From NCBI RefSeq assembly GCF_018294505.1, contig NC_057809.1, positions 504,988,506 through 505,052,505 on the forward strand: 64,000 nt of DNA. Direction: 5' to 3'. The translations under genes were made by a program, and so were the position numbers. This DNA comes from Triticum aestivum. Taxonomy: Eukaryota; Streptophyta; Magnoliopsida; Poales; Poaceae. Positions 1 to 11,984 of this stretch are shown one piece after another. The notes under the pieces were generated by a model. It did not search any database. It was not told the DNA's origin and was given only the letters and a program-made list of their open reading frames with translations. Numbering within the stretch: the stretch's first letter is position 1; each line of letters opens with the position of its first letter.

Positions 1-460
1 GAAAAACGTTCATCAATTTTGATAAAAAAGTTGAACGATTTCAAAAAATTTCATCGAATTTGAAAATAAAGTTAATCAATTTTCAAAAACAGTTCACCAA
101 ATTTGAAAATGTTCATGAATTGGGCAAAAAAGTTCATCAAATTTGAAAAAGGTTCATCAATTTTGATAAAAAGTTCAGTGATTTCGAAAACGTTCATCGA
201 ATTTGAAAAAAAAATTCATCAATTTTCAAAAAAGTTCATCGTATTTGAAAAAAGTTCATACAATTTGAAATAAGTTCATCAAATTTGAAAAAAGCATCGT
301 ATTTGAAAAAAGGTCATCAAATTTTCTTTTAAAAAGTACATCATTTTTTAAAAAGTTCATTGAATTTGAAAACAAGTTCATGTTTTTTTAGAAAAGTTCA
401 CAAAAATTGAAAACAGGCCATGCATTTTTGAAACGTATTTTGGAGAAAAAGTTCACCGAT
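1..460. repeat. Degenerate A-rich GTTCATC repeat
   Basis: Imperfect copies of a motif like AAAAGTTCATCAAATTTG recur about every 18-35 bases through this stretch, with insertions and substitutions between copies. No reading frame or terminal repeat is visible. This kind of sequence is common in Triticeae DNA transposons, but no transposon end can be assigned here. It runs off the left edge of the window. Confidence 0.7.
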
Positions 461-722
461 TTACAATCACCCATTTAAAATAGAAAACGAAAAAAGAAAA
501 AAGAAAATAGGAAAAAAAAGAAAAACTGAAAAGGGAAAAGGGAAAAGAAAGAATAAGAAAGGTAGAAAGTTCAATAATAACAGAACCCAGTGTGGTGACG
601 TGGTGGTTGCACATGTAATTTGCTCGTTGAGGTCGCGGGTTCGAATCAAGAGCACCGCAGTTTGCTTGAGTTTTTCCTTTTTAAACATAGAAGAAAAACC
701 TAGATGGGCCGGCCCAGCTGAC
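461..722. other. Purine-rich intergenic DNA with a Pol III-like box
   Basis: An A/G-rich tract (about 478-570) is followed by a segment holding GGGTTCGAATC at 637-647, which resembles the B box of tRNA promoters. A weak A-box-like stretch lies near 590-610. A tRNA-derived SINE relic is possible, but no tRNA fold or poly-A end supports it. No gene is seen. Confidence 0.35.
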
Positions 723-776
723 GCGCCTGCAGGCGCCGGTTTGCAGAAACAATAGTAACCGGCGCCTGCAGCGCCA
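723..776. repeat. GC-rich perfect-stem hairpin
   Basis: The arms GCGCCTGCAGGCGCCGGTT (723-741) and AACCGGCGCCTGCAGCGCC (758-776) are inverse complements apart from one missing base, around a 16-base loop. The sequence would form a stem of about 18 bp. It sits just left of the decayed copia LTR and could be the subterminal part of a DNA transposon, which cannot be named from the sequence. Confidence 0.6.
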
Positions 777-790
777 AATAGGAAATGCCG

Positions 791-907
791 GGGGGGCGCC
801 CCCTTCCTTCAGAGGGCCGGCCCTCCCCCTCCTCCACTCCTTTATATACGGGCGCAGGGGCACCCCATAGAAACAACAATTGATCCTTTGGATCTCTTAA
901 CCATGTG
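791..907 (+). repeat. 5' LTR remnant (end of U3 with TATA box)
   Basis: Bases 811-907 align with 2544-2640 with four mismatches in 97. Bases 791-810 align with 2400-2419, so 124 bp is missing between them. The piece keeps the TATA region and stops abruptly at CTTAACCATGTG, where sequence from the 3' end of the internal region follows directly. The divergence matches that between 2641-3009 and the 3' LTR. This is therefore best read as the left part of the original 5' LTR. Confidence 0.8.
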
Positions 908-2640
908 CAAATTTTGACACTGATCCAGATGACTCTAAGTCTCAATCTGGATACATATTGAAAGTGGGAGCAATTAGCTAGAGTAGCTCCGTGCAGAGCA
1001 TTATTGACATAAAAATTTGCAAAATACTTACGGATCTGAATGTGGCAGACCCATTGACTAAACTTCTCTCACAAGCAAAACATGATCACACCTTGGTACT
1101 CTTTGGGTGTTAATCATATAGCGATGTGAACTAGATTATTGACTCTAGTGAACCCTTTGGGTGTTGGTCACATGCCGATGTGAACTATGGTGATGTGAAC
1201 TATTGGTGTTAAATCACATGGTGATGTGAACTAGATTATTGACTCTAGTGCAAGTGGGAGACTGAAGGAAATATGCCCTAGAGGCAATGATAAAGTTATT
1301 ATTTATTTCCTTATATCATGATAAATGTTTATTATTCATTCTAGAATTGTATTAACCGGAAACATAATACATGTGTGAATACATAGACAAACAGAGTGTC
1401 ACTAATATGCCTCTACTTGACTAGCTCGTTAATCGAAGATGGTTATGTTTCCTAGCCATAGACATGAGTTGTCATTTGATTAACGGGATCACATCATTAG
1501 GAGAATGATGTGATTGACTTGACCCATTTCATTAGCTTAGCACTTGATCGTTTAGTTTGTTGCTGTTGCTTTCTTCATAACTTATACATGTTCCTATGAC
1601 TATGAGATTATGCAACTCCCGTTTACCGGAGGAACACTTTGTGTGCTACCAAATGTCACAACGTAACTGGGTGATTATAAAGGTCTCTACAGGTGTCTCC
1701 GAAGGTACTTGTTGGGTTGGCGTATTTCGAGATTAGGATTTGTCACTCCGATTGTCGGAGAGGTATCTCTAGGCCCACTCGGTAATGCACATCACTATAA
1801 GCCTTGCAAGCATTGCAACTAATGAGTTAGTTGCGGGATGATGTGTTACGGAACGAGTAAAGAGACTTGCCGGTAACGAGATTGAACTAGGTATTGAGAT
1901 ACCGACGATCGAATCTCGGGCAAGTAACATACCGATGACAAAGGGAACAACGTATGTTGTTATGCGGTTTGACCGATAAAGATCTTCGTAGAATATGTAG
2001 GAGCCAATATGAACATCCAGGTTCCGCTATTGGTTATTAACCAGAGACGTGTCTCGGTCATGTCTACATAGTTCTCGAACCTGTAGGGTCCGCACGCTTA
2101 AAGTTCGATGACGGTTATATTATGAGTTTATGTGTTTTGATGTACCGAAGGAGTTCGGAGTCTCAGATGAGATCAGGGACATGACGAGGAGTCTCAAAAT
2201 GGTCGAGACGTAAAGATTGATATATTGGATGACTATATTCGGACATCGGAAAGGTTCCGAGTGATTCGGGTATTTTCGGGAGTACTGGGGAGTTACGGGA
2301 ATTCGTATTGGGCCTTAATGGGCCATACGGGAAAGGAGAGAAAGGCCTCAAAGGGTGGCCGCACCCCTCCCCATGGGCTGGTCCGAATTGGACTAGGGAG
2401 GGGGGCGCCCCCTTCCTTCCTTCTCCTTTTTCCTTCCCTTTCCTTCCCTCCTACTCCTACTACTTGGAAGGGCTCCTAGTTCTACTAGGAAAGGAGGAAT
2501 CCTACTTCTGGTGGGAGTAGGACTCCCCTAGGGCGTGCCATAAAGAGGGCCGGCCCTCCCCCTCCTCCACTCCTTTATATACGGGTGAAGGGGCACCCCA
2601 TAGAAACAACAATTGATTCTTTGGATCTCTTAACCGTGTG
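908..2640 (+). repeat. Templated duplicate of the element's 3' end (copy of 7749-9481)
   Basis: These 1,733 bp align with 7749-9481 at a constant offset of 6,841 with only five mismatches by eye. The block contains the last 355 bp of the internal region, the polypurine tract (about 1252-1261) and the LTR from its first base (1263) to just past the TATA region. It joins the 5' LTR remnant at 907/908 through a TG microhomology. On the right it merges in register with the original 5' LTR at 2640/2641, where divergence jumps about twelvefold. Confidence 0.85.
2574..2581 (+). promoter_or_regulatory. Copia LTR TATA box
   Basis: TTTATATA stands in a GC-rich context. The same box is at 9415-9422 in the 3' LTR and in the 5' remnant near 841-848. 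Transcription would be expected to begin some 30 bases downstream, marking the U3/R border. Confidence 0.6.
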
Positions 2641-3009
2641 GAGTGCCCCTCTCCACCATAATCCACCTCGGTCATATCGTAGCGGTGCTTAGGCGAAGCA
2701 CTGCGTCGGTAGAACATCATCATCGTCAACACGCCGTCGTGCTGACGGAACTCTCCCTCAAAGCTCGGCTGGATCGGAGTTCGAGGGACGTCGTCGAGTT
2801 GAACGTGTGCAGAACTCGGAGGTGTCGTGCGTTTGGTACTTGATCCGTCGGATCGTGAAGACGTACGACTACATCAACCGCGTTGTGCTAACGCTTCCGC
2901 TTTCGGCCTACGAGGGTACGTGGACAACACTCTCCCCTCTCGTTGCTATGCATCACCATGATCTTGCGTGTGTGTAGGGAAAATTTTGAAATTACTACGT
3001 TCCCCAATA
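2641..3009 (+). repeat. Right part (R-U5) of the original copia 5' LTR
   Basis: This part differs from 9482-9850 at 13 of 369 positions (3.5%). The adjacent left part of the apparent LTR (1263-2640) differs at only four of 1,378. It ends CCAATA, against CCAACA in the 3' LTR. Confidence 0.85.
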
Positions 3010-3010
3010 G

Positions 3011-3026
3011 TGGCATCAGAGCCAGG
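3011..3026 (+). other. Primer-binding site, initiator-Met tRNA type
   Basis: TGGCATCAGAGCCAGG follows one base after the LTR. Copia elements of this group use TGGTATCAGAGC, complementary to the 3' end of initiator methionine tRNA. One T-to-C change is present. Confidence 0.8.
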
Positions 3027-4295
3027 TTTTATGCGTTGATGTAATATGCACGAGTAGAAGACAAGTGAGTAGTGGGCGATATAAGTCATACTGCTTACCA
3101 GCATGTCACACCTTGGTTCGGCGGTATTGTTGAATGAAGCGGCCCGGACCGACATTACGCGTACGCTTATGCGAGACTGGTTTTACCACCGTGCTATGCA
3201 CACAGGTGACCGGCGGGTGTCAGTTTCTCCAACTTTAATTGAACCGAGTGTGGCTACGCCCGGTCCTTGCGAAGGTTAAAACAACACCAACTTGACAAAC
3301 TATTGTTCTGGTTTTGATGCGTAGGTAAGAACGGTTCTTGCTAAGCCCGTAGCAGCCACCTAAAACTTGCAACAACAAAGTAGAGGACGTCTAACTTGTT
3401 TTTGCAGGGCTTGTTGTGATGTGATATGGTCAAGGCGTGATGAGATATAAGTTGTTGTATAAGATGAACATTTTTTGTTGACGTTATCGGCAACTGGCAG
3501 AAGCCTTATGGTTGTCTCTTTATTGCATAAGATGCAAGCGCCAAATAATTGCTTTACTTTATCGCTATGCGATAGCAATAGTTGCAAGAGCAATAGTTGG
3601 CGAGACGACCATGTGACGACACATTGATATAGATCAAGATAATGGAGATCATGGTGTCATGCTGGTGACGATGGAAATCATGACGATGCTTTGGAGATGG
3701 AGATCAAAGGCACAAGATGATGATGGCCATATCATGTCACATATTTTGATTGCATGTGATGTTTGTCTTTTATACATCTTATTTTGCTTAGTTCAGCGGT
3801 AGCATTATAAGATGATCTCTCACTAAATTTCAAGATAAAAGTGTTCTCCCTGAGTATGCACCGTTGCCAAAGTTCGTCGTGCCCAGGCACCACGTGATGA
3901 TCGGGTGTGATAAGCTCTACGTCCATCTACAACGGGTGCAAGCCAGTTTTGCACACGCAGAAATACTCGGGTTAAACTTGACGAGCCTAGCATATGCAGA
4001 TATGGCCTCAGAACACTGAGACTGAAAGGTCGAGCGTGAATCAGATAGTAGATATGATCAACATAATGATGTTCACCATTGAAAGCTACTCCATTTCACG
4101 TGATGGTCGGTTATGGTTTAGTTGATTTGGATCACGTGATCACTTAGATGATTAGAGGGATGTCTATCTAAGTGGGAGTTCTTAAGTAATATGATTAATT
4201 GAACTTTAATTTATCATGAACTTAGTCCTAGTAGTATTAGCATATCTATGTTGTAGATCAATAGCTCGCGATGTTACTCCCCGTTTAATTTTTAT
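3027..4295 (+). other. Copia untranslated leader
   Basis: About 1.27 kb lies between the primer-binding site and the first gag-like ATG. No gene is visible. A long leader is usual for BARE1-type elements. Confidence 0.6.
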
Positions 4296-7200
4296 ATGTT
4301 CCTAGAGAAAACTAAGTTGAAAGATGTTAGTAGCAATGATGCGGATTGGATCCATGATCTGAGATTTATCCTCATTGCTGCATAGAAGGACTATGCCCTT
4401 GATGCACCGCTAGGTGACAAACCTATTGCAGGAGCAGATGCAGATGTTACGAACGTTTGGCTAGCTCAATATGATGACTACTTGATAGTTTAGTGCACCA
4501 TGCTTAAACGGCTTAGAATCGGGACTTCAAAGACGTTTTGAACGTCATGAACCATATGAGATGTTCCAGGAGTTGAAGTTAATATTTCAAGCAAATACCC
4601 GAGTTGAGGGATATGAAGTCTCCAACAAGTTCTATAGCTAAAAGATGGAGGAGAATAGCTCAAGCAGTGAGCATGTGCTCAGATTGTCTGGGTATTACAA
4701 TCGCTTGAATCAAGTGGGAGTTAATCTTCCAGATAAAATAGTGATTGACAGAATTCTCTAGTCACCATCACCAAGTTAGTAGAACTTCATGATGAACTAT
4801 AATATGCAAGGGATAACGGAAATGATTCCCAAGCTCTTCGTGATGTTGAAATCGACGAAGGTAGAAATCAAGAAAAGCATCAAGTGTTGATGGTAAACAA
4901 AACCACTAGTTTCAAGTAAAGGGACAAAGGGAAGAAAGGGGAACTTCAAGCAGAACGGCAAGCAAGTTGCTGCTCAAGTGAAAAACCCAAGTCTAGACCT
5001 AAGCCTAAAACTGAGTGCTTCTACTGCAAAGGGACTGGTCACTAGAATCGGAACTACCCCAATAAATTGGCGGATAAGAAGGATGGCAAAGTGAACATAG
5101 GTATATTTGATATACAAGTTATTGATGTGTACTTTACTAGTGTTTATAGCAACCCCTCAGTATTTGATACTAGTTCAGTTGCTAAGAATAGTAACTCGAA
5201 ACGGGAGTTGCAGAATGAACAGAGACTAGTTAAGGGTGAAGTGACGATGTGTATTCGAAATGGTTCCAAGATTGATATGATCATCATCGCACACTCCCTA
5301 TACTTTCGGGATTAGTGTTAAACATAAAATAAATGTTATTTAGTGTTTGTGTTGAGCATGAATATGATTGGATCATGTTTATTGCAATACGGTTATTCAT
5401 GTAAGTTAGAGAATAATTGTTGTTCTGTTTACATGAATAAAACCTTCTATGGTCATACACCCAATGAAAATGGTCGTGGTGATACACATTTTCATAATAT
5501 TGAAGCCAAAAGATGCAAAGTTAATAATGATAGTGCAACTTATTTGTGGCACTGCCGTTTAGGTCATATTGGTGTAAAGCGCATGAAGAAAATCCATGCT
5601 GATGGGCTTTTGGAATCACTTGATTATGAATCAGTTGATGCTTGCGAACCATGCCTCATGGGCAAGATGACTAAGACTCCGTTCTCCAGAACAATGGAGC
5701 GAGCAACAGATTTGTTGGAAATCATACATACTGATGTATGTGGTCCGATGAATATTGAGGCTCGCGGCAGGTATCATTATTTTCTGATCTTCACAGATGA
5801 TTTGAGCAGATATGAGTATATCTACTTGATGAAACACAAGTCTGAAACATTTGAAAAGTTCAAAGAATTTCAGAGTGGAGTGGAGAATCATCGTAGCAAA
5901 AAAAAAGTTTCTATGATATGATCGCAGAAGTAAAATATTTGAGTTACGATTTTGGGCTTCAGTTAAAACAATGTGAAATAGTTTCACTACTAACGCCACC
6001 TGGAACACCACAGTGTAATGGTGTGTCCAAACGTTGTAATCGTACTTTATTAGATAAGGTGCGATCTATGATGTCTCTTACCGATTTACCACTATCGTTT
6101 TGGGGTTATGCATTAGAGACAGCTACATTCACATTAAATAGGGCACCATCTAAATCCGTTGAGACGACACCGTATGAACTATGGTTTGGCAAGAAAACCT
6201 AAGTTGTCGTTTCTTAAAGTTTGAGGTTGCAATGCTTATGTGAAAAAGTTTCAACCTGATAAGCTCAAACCCAAATCGGAGAAGTGCATCTCCATAGGAT
6301 ACCCAAAAGAAAATGTTGGGTACACCTTCTATCGCAGATCCGAATGCAAGATATTCATTGCTGAGAATGGATCCTTTCTAGAGAAGGAATTTCTCTCGAA
6401 AGAAGTGAGTGGGAGGAAAGTAGAACTTGGTGAGGTAACTGTACCTCCTCCCTTATTGGAAAGTAGTTCATCACAGAAATCTGTTCGTGTGACTACTACA
6501 CCAATTAGTGAGGAAGCTAATGATGATGATCATGTAACTTCAGATCAAGTTACTACCGAATCTCGTAGGTAAACCAGAGTGAGATCCGCACCAGAGTGGT
6601 ACGGTAATCCTGTTCTGGAAGTCATGTTACTAGACCATGATGAACCTACAAACTATGAAGAAGTGATGGTGAGCCCAGATTCCGCGAAATGGCTTGAGGC
6701 CATGAAATCTGAGATGGGATCCATGTATGAGAACAAAGTGTGGACTTTGATTGACTTGCCTGTTGATCGACAAGCCATAGAAAAATAAATGAATTTTCAA
6801 GAGGAAGACGGACGCTGATAGTAGTGTTACTATCTACAAAGCTAGACTTGTCGAAAAAGGTTTTGACAAAGTTCAAGGTGTTGACTATGATGAGATTTTC
6901 TCACTCGTAGCGATGCTTAAGTCTGTCCGAATCATTGTTAGCAAATTGCCACATTTTATGAAATGTGGCAAATGGATGTCAAAACTACATTCCTTAATGG
7001 ATTTCTTAAAGAAGAGTTGTATATAATGCAACCAGAAGGTTTTGTCGATCCTAAAGGTGCTAACAAAATGTGCAAGCTCTAGTGATCCATCTATGGACTG
7101 GTGAAAGCATCTCGGAGTTGGAATATACACTTTGATAAGTTGATCAAAGCATATAGTTTTATACAGACTTGCGGTGAAGCCTGTATTTACAAGAAAGTGA

Positions 7201-7822
7201 GTGGGAGCACTACAGCATTTCTGATAAGTATATGTGAATGACATATTGTTGATCGGAGATAATGTAGAATTATTCTGCAAAGCATAAAGGAATGTTTGAA
7301 AGGAGTATTTCAAAGAAAGACCTCGGTAAAGCTGCTTACATATTGAGCATCACGATCTATAGAGATATATCAAGACGCTTGATAAGTTTTTTTTCAATGA
7401 GTACATACCTTGACAAGATTTTGAAGTAGTTCAAAATGGAACAGTCAAAGAAAGAGTTCTTGCCTGTGTTACAAGGTGTGAAATTGAGTAAGACTCAAAG
7501 CCCGACCACGGCAGAAGATAGAAAGAGAATGAAAGTCATTCCCTATGCCTCAGCCATAGGTTCTATAAAGTATGGCATGCTGTGTACCAGATCTATTGTA
7601 TACCCTACACTGTTTTTGGCACAGGAGTACAATTGTGATCTAGAAGTAGATCACTGGACAGCGGTCAAAATTATCCTTAGTGGAATAAGGATATGTTTCT
7701 TGATTATGGAGGTGACAAAAAGGTTCGTCGTAAAGGGTTACGTCGATGCAAATTTTGACACTGATCCAGATGACTCTAAGTCTCAATCTGGATACATATT
7801 GAAAGTGGGAGCAATTAGCTAG
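4296..7822 (+). pseudogene. Copia gag-pol relic
   Basis: The gag starts near 4296 and carries a zinc knuckle at about 5011-5056 in which a stop interrupts the motif and the last cysteine codon reads tyrosine. GAG-pre-integrase and integrase core follow (5343-6202). The first conserved aspartate region (HTDVCGP) is present. The second aspartate region is scrambled, and the glutamate in the NGVS-R motif is lysine. Reverse transcriptase pieces lie at 6579-7313, where the YVDD box reads YVND (about 7231-7242). RNase H pieces lie at 7436-7822 and are missing part of their C-terminal region. Dozens of stops and several frame changes rule out a product. The losses at metal-binding and catalytic positions are direct observations; the domain names rest on family knowledge. 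Confidence 0.9.
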
Positions 7823-8092
7823 AGTAGCTCCGTGCAGAGCATTATTGACATAAAAATTTGCAAAATACTTACGGATCTGAATGTGGCAGACCCATTGACT
7901 AAACTTCTCTCACAAGCAAAACATGATCACACCTTGGTACTCTTTGGGTGTTAATCATATAGCGATGTGAACTAGATTATTGACTCTAGTGAACCCTTTG
8001 GGTGTTGGTCACATGCCGATGTGAACTATGGTGATGTGAACTATTGGTATTAAATCACATGGTGATGTGAACTAGATTATTGACTCTAGTGC

Positions 8093-8102
8093 AAGTGGGA
8101 GA
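8093..8102 (+). other. Copia polypurine tract
   Basis: AAGTGGGAGA stands one base before the 3' LTR and would prime plus-strand DNA synthesis. The copy at 1252-1261 belongs to the duplicated block. Confidence 0.7.
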
Positions 8103-8103
8103 C

Positions 8104-9850
8104 TGAAGGAAATATGCCCTAGAGGCAATGATAAAGTTATTATTTATTTCCTTATATCATGATAAATGTTTATTATTCATTCTAGAATTGTATTAACCGG
8201 AAACATAATACATGTGTGAATACATAGACAAACAGAGTGTCACTAATATGCCTCTACTTGACTAGCTCGTTAATCGAAGATGGTTATGTTTCCTAGCCAT
8301 AGACATGAGTTGTCATTTGATTAACGGGATCACATCATTAGGAGAATGATGTGATTGACTTGACCCATTTCATTAGCTTAGCACTTGATCGTTTAGTTTG
8401 TTGCTGTTGCTTTCTTCATAACTTATACATGTTCCTATGACTATAAGATTATGCAACTCCCGTTTACCGGAGGAACACTTTGTGTGCTACCAAATGTCAC
8501 AACGTAACTGGGTGATTATAAAGGTCTCTACAGGTGTCTCCGAAGGTACTTGTTGGGTTGGCGTATTTCGAGATTAGGATTTGTCACTCCGATTGTCGGA
8601 GAGGTATCTCTAGGCCCACTCGGTAATGCACATCACTATAAGCCTTGCAAGCATTGCAACTAATGAGTTAGTTGCGGGATGATGTGTTACGGAACGAGTA
8701 AAGAGACTTGCCGGTAACGAGATTGAACTAGGTATTGAGATACCGACGATCGAATCTCGGGCAAGTAACATACCGATGACAAAGGGAACAACGTATGTTG
8801 TTATGCGGTTTGACCGGTAAAGATCTTCGTAGAATATGTAGGAGCCAATATGAACATCCAGGTTCCGCTATTGGTTATTAACCAGAGACGTGTCTCGGTC
8901 ATGTCTATATAGTTCTCGAACCTGTAGGGTCCGCACGCTTAAAGTTCGATGACGGTTATATTATGAGTTTATGTGTTTTGATGTACCGAAGGAGTTCGGA
9001 GTCTCAGATGAGATCAGGGACATGACGAGGAGTCTCAAAATGGTCAAGACGTAAAGATTGATATATTGGATGACTATATTCGGACATCGGAAAGGTTCCG
9101 AGTGATTCGGGTATTTTCGGGAGTACTGGGGAGTTACGGGAATTCGTATTGGGCCTTAATGGGCCATACGGGAAAGGAGAGAAAGGCCTCAAAGGGTGGC
9201 CGCACCCCTCCCCATGGGCTGGTCCGAATTGGACTAGGGAGGGGGGCGCCCCCTTCCTTCCTTCTCCTTTTTCCTTCCCTTTCCTTCCCTCCTACTCCTA
9301 CTACTTGGAAGGGCTCCTAGTTCTACTAGGAAAGGAGGAATCCTACTTCTGGTGGGAGTAGGACTCCCCTAGGGCGTGCCATAAAGAGGGCCGGCCCTCC
9401 CCCTCCTCCACTCCTTTATATACGGGTGAAGGGGCACCCCATAGAAACAACAATTGATTCTTTGGATCTCTTAACCGTGTGCGGTGCCCCTCTCCACCAT
9501 AATCCACCTCGGTCATATCGTAGCGGTGCTTAGGCGAAGCACTGCGCCGGTAGAACATCATCATCGTCAACACACCGTCGTGCTGACGGAACTCTCCCTC
9601 AAAGCTCGGCTGGATCGGAGTTCAAGGGACGTCGTCGAGTTGAACGTGTGCAGAACTCGGAGGTGTCGTGCGTTTGGTACTTGATCGGTCGGATCATGAA
9701 GACGTACGACTACATCAACCGCGTTGTGCTAACACTTCCGCTTTCGGTCTACGAGGGTACGTGGACAACACTCTCCCCTCTCGTTGCTATGCATCACCAT
9801 GATCTTGCGTGTGCATAGGGAAATTTTTGAAATTACTACGTTCCCCAACA
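8104..9850 (+). repeat. Copia 3' LTR (1,747 bp)
   Basis: The LTR runs from TGAAGG to CCAACA, the same length as the composite LTR at 1263-3009. Comparing only the undisturbed 5' LTR parts (2641-3009 and 811-907) gives 17 mismatches in 466 (3.6%). At the usual grass rate of 1.3e-8 per site per year that is about 1.4 million years since insertion. Confidence 0.9.
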
Positions 9851-11471
9851 CCGTGGCCGTGGCACCACTATGAGAACCTCTCTTTATGTGGATGATGCAA
9901 CGGTGTTCATGGCACCCATCAAGAGAGACATTGATAACCTTGCTGGCATTTTGGAATGCTTTGGAGATGCCACCGGTCTGACCACCAACTTCCACAAAAG
10001 CTCGGTCGTTCTGATTCGATGTCGCCACCTCAACCTTGAGCGCATCCTTCAAAATCTACCTGCAAAAAGAGCATCCTTTCCCATGAAATATTTGGGTCTT
10101 CCGCTTTTGGTTTGGATATTAAAGAAAGTAGACTTCTAGTTCCTCGAAGACAAGGTGGCGGCCAAACTTATTCCATGGGACGGCAACAACATCACCGCTA
10201 TTGGTCGCACCACCTTGGTGAAGTCTGTGCTATCCTGCTTGTTGGTTTACTTCATCACATCTATCCACATCCTGCTGAGCACCTACATAACACAAGCAAG
10301 TTACAATGCGCTTTTATGTGGTCTGGCTCAGACAAAACCTCTGGAGCAAAATGCAAGGTCACTTGGGACTTAGTTTGCTGCCCTTACGAGCGTGGAGGCC
10401 TCGGCGTGCTAAACACCGTCAAATTCGCACGCGCACTGCGCTTGCGTTGGATATGGTTTGAGTGGACGGTGCCACCCAAAATGTGGGTGGGCTTGGGCAA
10501 CCCATGTGATGAAGAGGATTACAATTTTTCTATGCCTCCACCGTTATCACCGTTGGAATTGGGGCTAAAACACCCTTCTGGGATGCGCCTTGGGTTCATG
10601 GCCGCAAACCGAAGGATATTGCGCCGCTCATCCACGACGCATCCACAATGAAAACTGGAAGGTCAAGGAAGCACTCAACGAGGGCGCATAGATCTCCAAA
10701 ATCAAGATGGCTATCGCCTTCACTATGGCTCACATTCACCAATTTGTGGAGTTTTGGATGCTCATTTCAGAATTCCACCTAGAGGAGCATGCGGAGGACG
10801 AGATCTCTTGGAAGCACACTACGAATGGTCAATACTCGGCGGCGTTTGCTTACTCGGCGCAATTCTTCGAAACATTCTACTCTTCCATGGATCACACGGT
10901 GTGGAAAGCCTAGGCACCGCCTAAGGTGAAGTTCTTTGCGTGGCTTGCCATCCAGGACCGGATTTGGACCAGTGATCGCCTAGCACGCCGGGGATGGCCG
11001 AATTGCCATCTTTGCCCCCTCTGCAAACGGGAGCCGGAGTCTGGACTACACCTCTTCGTCAAGTGTCGTTTCACCCTTCGCCTTTGGAATTTGGTGAACG
11101 AGTGGCTAAACCTCGACAACCTTCACACTTCGACATGGCACCTTCAGGACTCCATTAAGGATTGGTGGGTGAGTCAATCGAGTTTGTGCACTCCCAACAG
11201 GAAAGCCATGGCATCCCTCACCATGCTTATCGGATGGACCATTTGAAATGAGAGGAACGCACGCATTTTCTGCAACAAGAGCATGCCACCCCCAATTCTG
11301 CAAAGCAACATCAAGAGTGAAGCCCTCACCTGGGTCACCGTCGGGGCTAAGAAGCTAGGTACTATAATACCGGGAGAGTAACACCACTTTGTATTTGTTG
11401 GGCTAGTGTAAAAACTCTATTCTCTCTTAATTAATATGCGAGGCAAATCTTTTGCCTCGGTTCAAAAAAAA
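9851..11471 (+). mobile_element. 3' fragment of an L1-type LINE
   Basis: This is reverse-transcriptase and zf-RVT-type coding sequence followed by a 3' end TTTTGCCTCGGTTC plus an A run (11463-11471), the typical tail of plant L1 LINEs. The fragment begins exactly at the copia LTR. Its missing 5' part is not found left of the copia element, so the flank was lost when that side was rearranged. Confidence 0.85.
9870..11380 (+). pseudogene. LINE reverse transcriptase / zf-RVT relic
   Basis: The first segment (9870-10139) carries the LINE reverse-transcriptase box YVDD followed by the TGL-N--KS motif. The frame continues past a stop at 10137-10139 to about 10300. A frame change leads to the segment up to about 10560. 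A final segment (10926-11246) has the W/C/H pattern of the zf-RVT domain, with CHLCPLC and HLFVKC motifs. At least two stops and two frame shifts make it non-functional. The enzyme would have copied LINE RNA at nicked chromosomal targets. Confidence 0.85.
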
Positions 11472-11984
11472 TACTTCCAACACAACAAATGCCATGGAAA
11501 CCGTTCGTTTTGCCATGCACCCAGGGAACGTTTGCTGAATAGCATTACCCACACAGCAAAAAAACATTCACACGCCTGTAATGCTTTTCTTTCCCACCTT
11601 TGTATTCAGAGGCACCAAAACTCGTGATGAATGACAAGATGCCGCAACACAGTGTAGAGAAGGTGAACAAAAGTAAGTAACCTGGACGTGGGATAAGGAA
11701 CAAGAATTACAAACCTCAACAACTCTCGACTGTTACAGGCATCGCTGCCATAATATGAGTACATGGGGCATCACCTAAATTCTGTGAGCGCCATCCATCA
11801 AACTATGTCTGACTACAAAATATACTCATTCCCAATTACATGACGCTTTGACATAACGAGTGCAAGAAAATCTACAAGAATCGTCACCGAACACACCAAC
11901 AACCTAGAGTTCCAAGAATCGTCAATGCAAAACAAGAAACACTAGAAACAACCTAATCAGATGCAATTCTTATTCTTCCTCTTG
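11472..11984. other. 3' flank and probable 3' UTR of the CRWN gene
   Basis: No reading frame of interest is present. Reading the minus strand, the part nearest the stop codon (down to roughly 11690) is T-rich and likely 3' UTR. No unambiguous AATAAA can be pointed to, so the polyadenylation site is not placed. Confidence 0.4.

Larger units (their letters stand above)
791..9850 (+). mobile_element. Decayed BARE1/WIS/Angela-type Ty1-copia retrotransposon
   Basis: Parts in order: remnant of the 5' LTR (791-907), an inserted copy of the element's own 3' end (908-2640), the rest of the 5' LTR (2641-3009), primer-binding site (3011), untranslated leader, gag-pol relic, polypurine tract (8093-8102) and an intact 1,747-bp 3' LTR (8104-9850). 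The LTR begins TGAAGGAAATATGCC and ends CCCCAACA, as in the BARE1/WIS/Angela group. The domain order of gag, integrase, reverse transcriptase and RNase H is that of Ty1-copia. No target-site duplication can be read because the left end is truncated. The right side abuts a LINE, so insertion into that LINE is likely. Confidence 0.9.

Noticed and set aside
637..647. tRNA gene
   Set aside because: Only a B-box-like motif is present. No acceptor stem or cloverleaf can be drawn.
1263..9850. Simple reading as one intact element with 1,747-bp LTRs about 1% apart
   Set aside because: Mismatches are strongly clustered after 2640, and internal sequence plus an LTR remnant lie upstream of 1263. The left LTR is a composite.
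791..9850. LTR-internal-LTR-internal-LTR tandem from unequal crossing-over followed by a deletion
   Set aside because: Possible, but it needs the crossover point and the later deletion border to fall by chance at the same LTR base. A single break with templated repair explains both.
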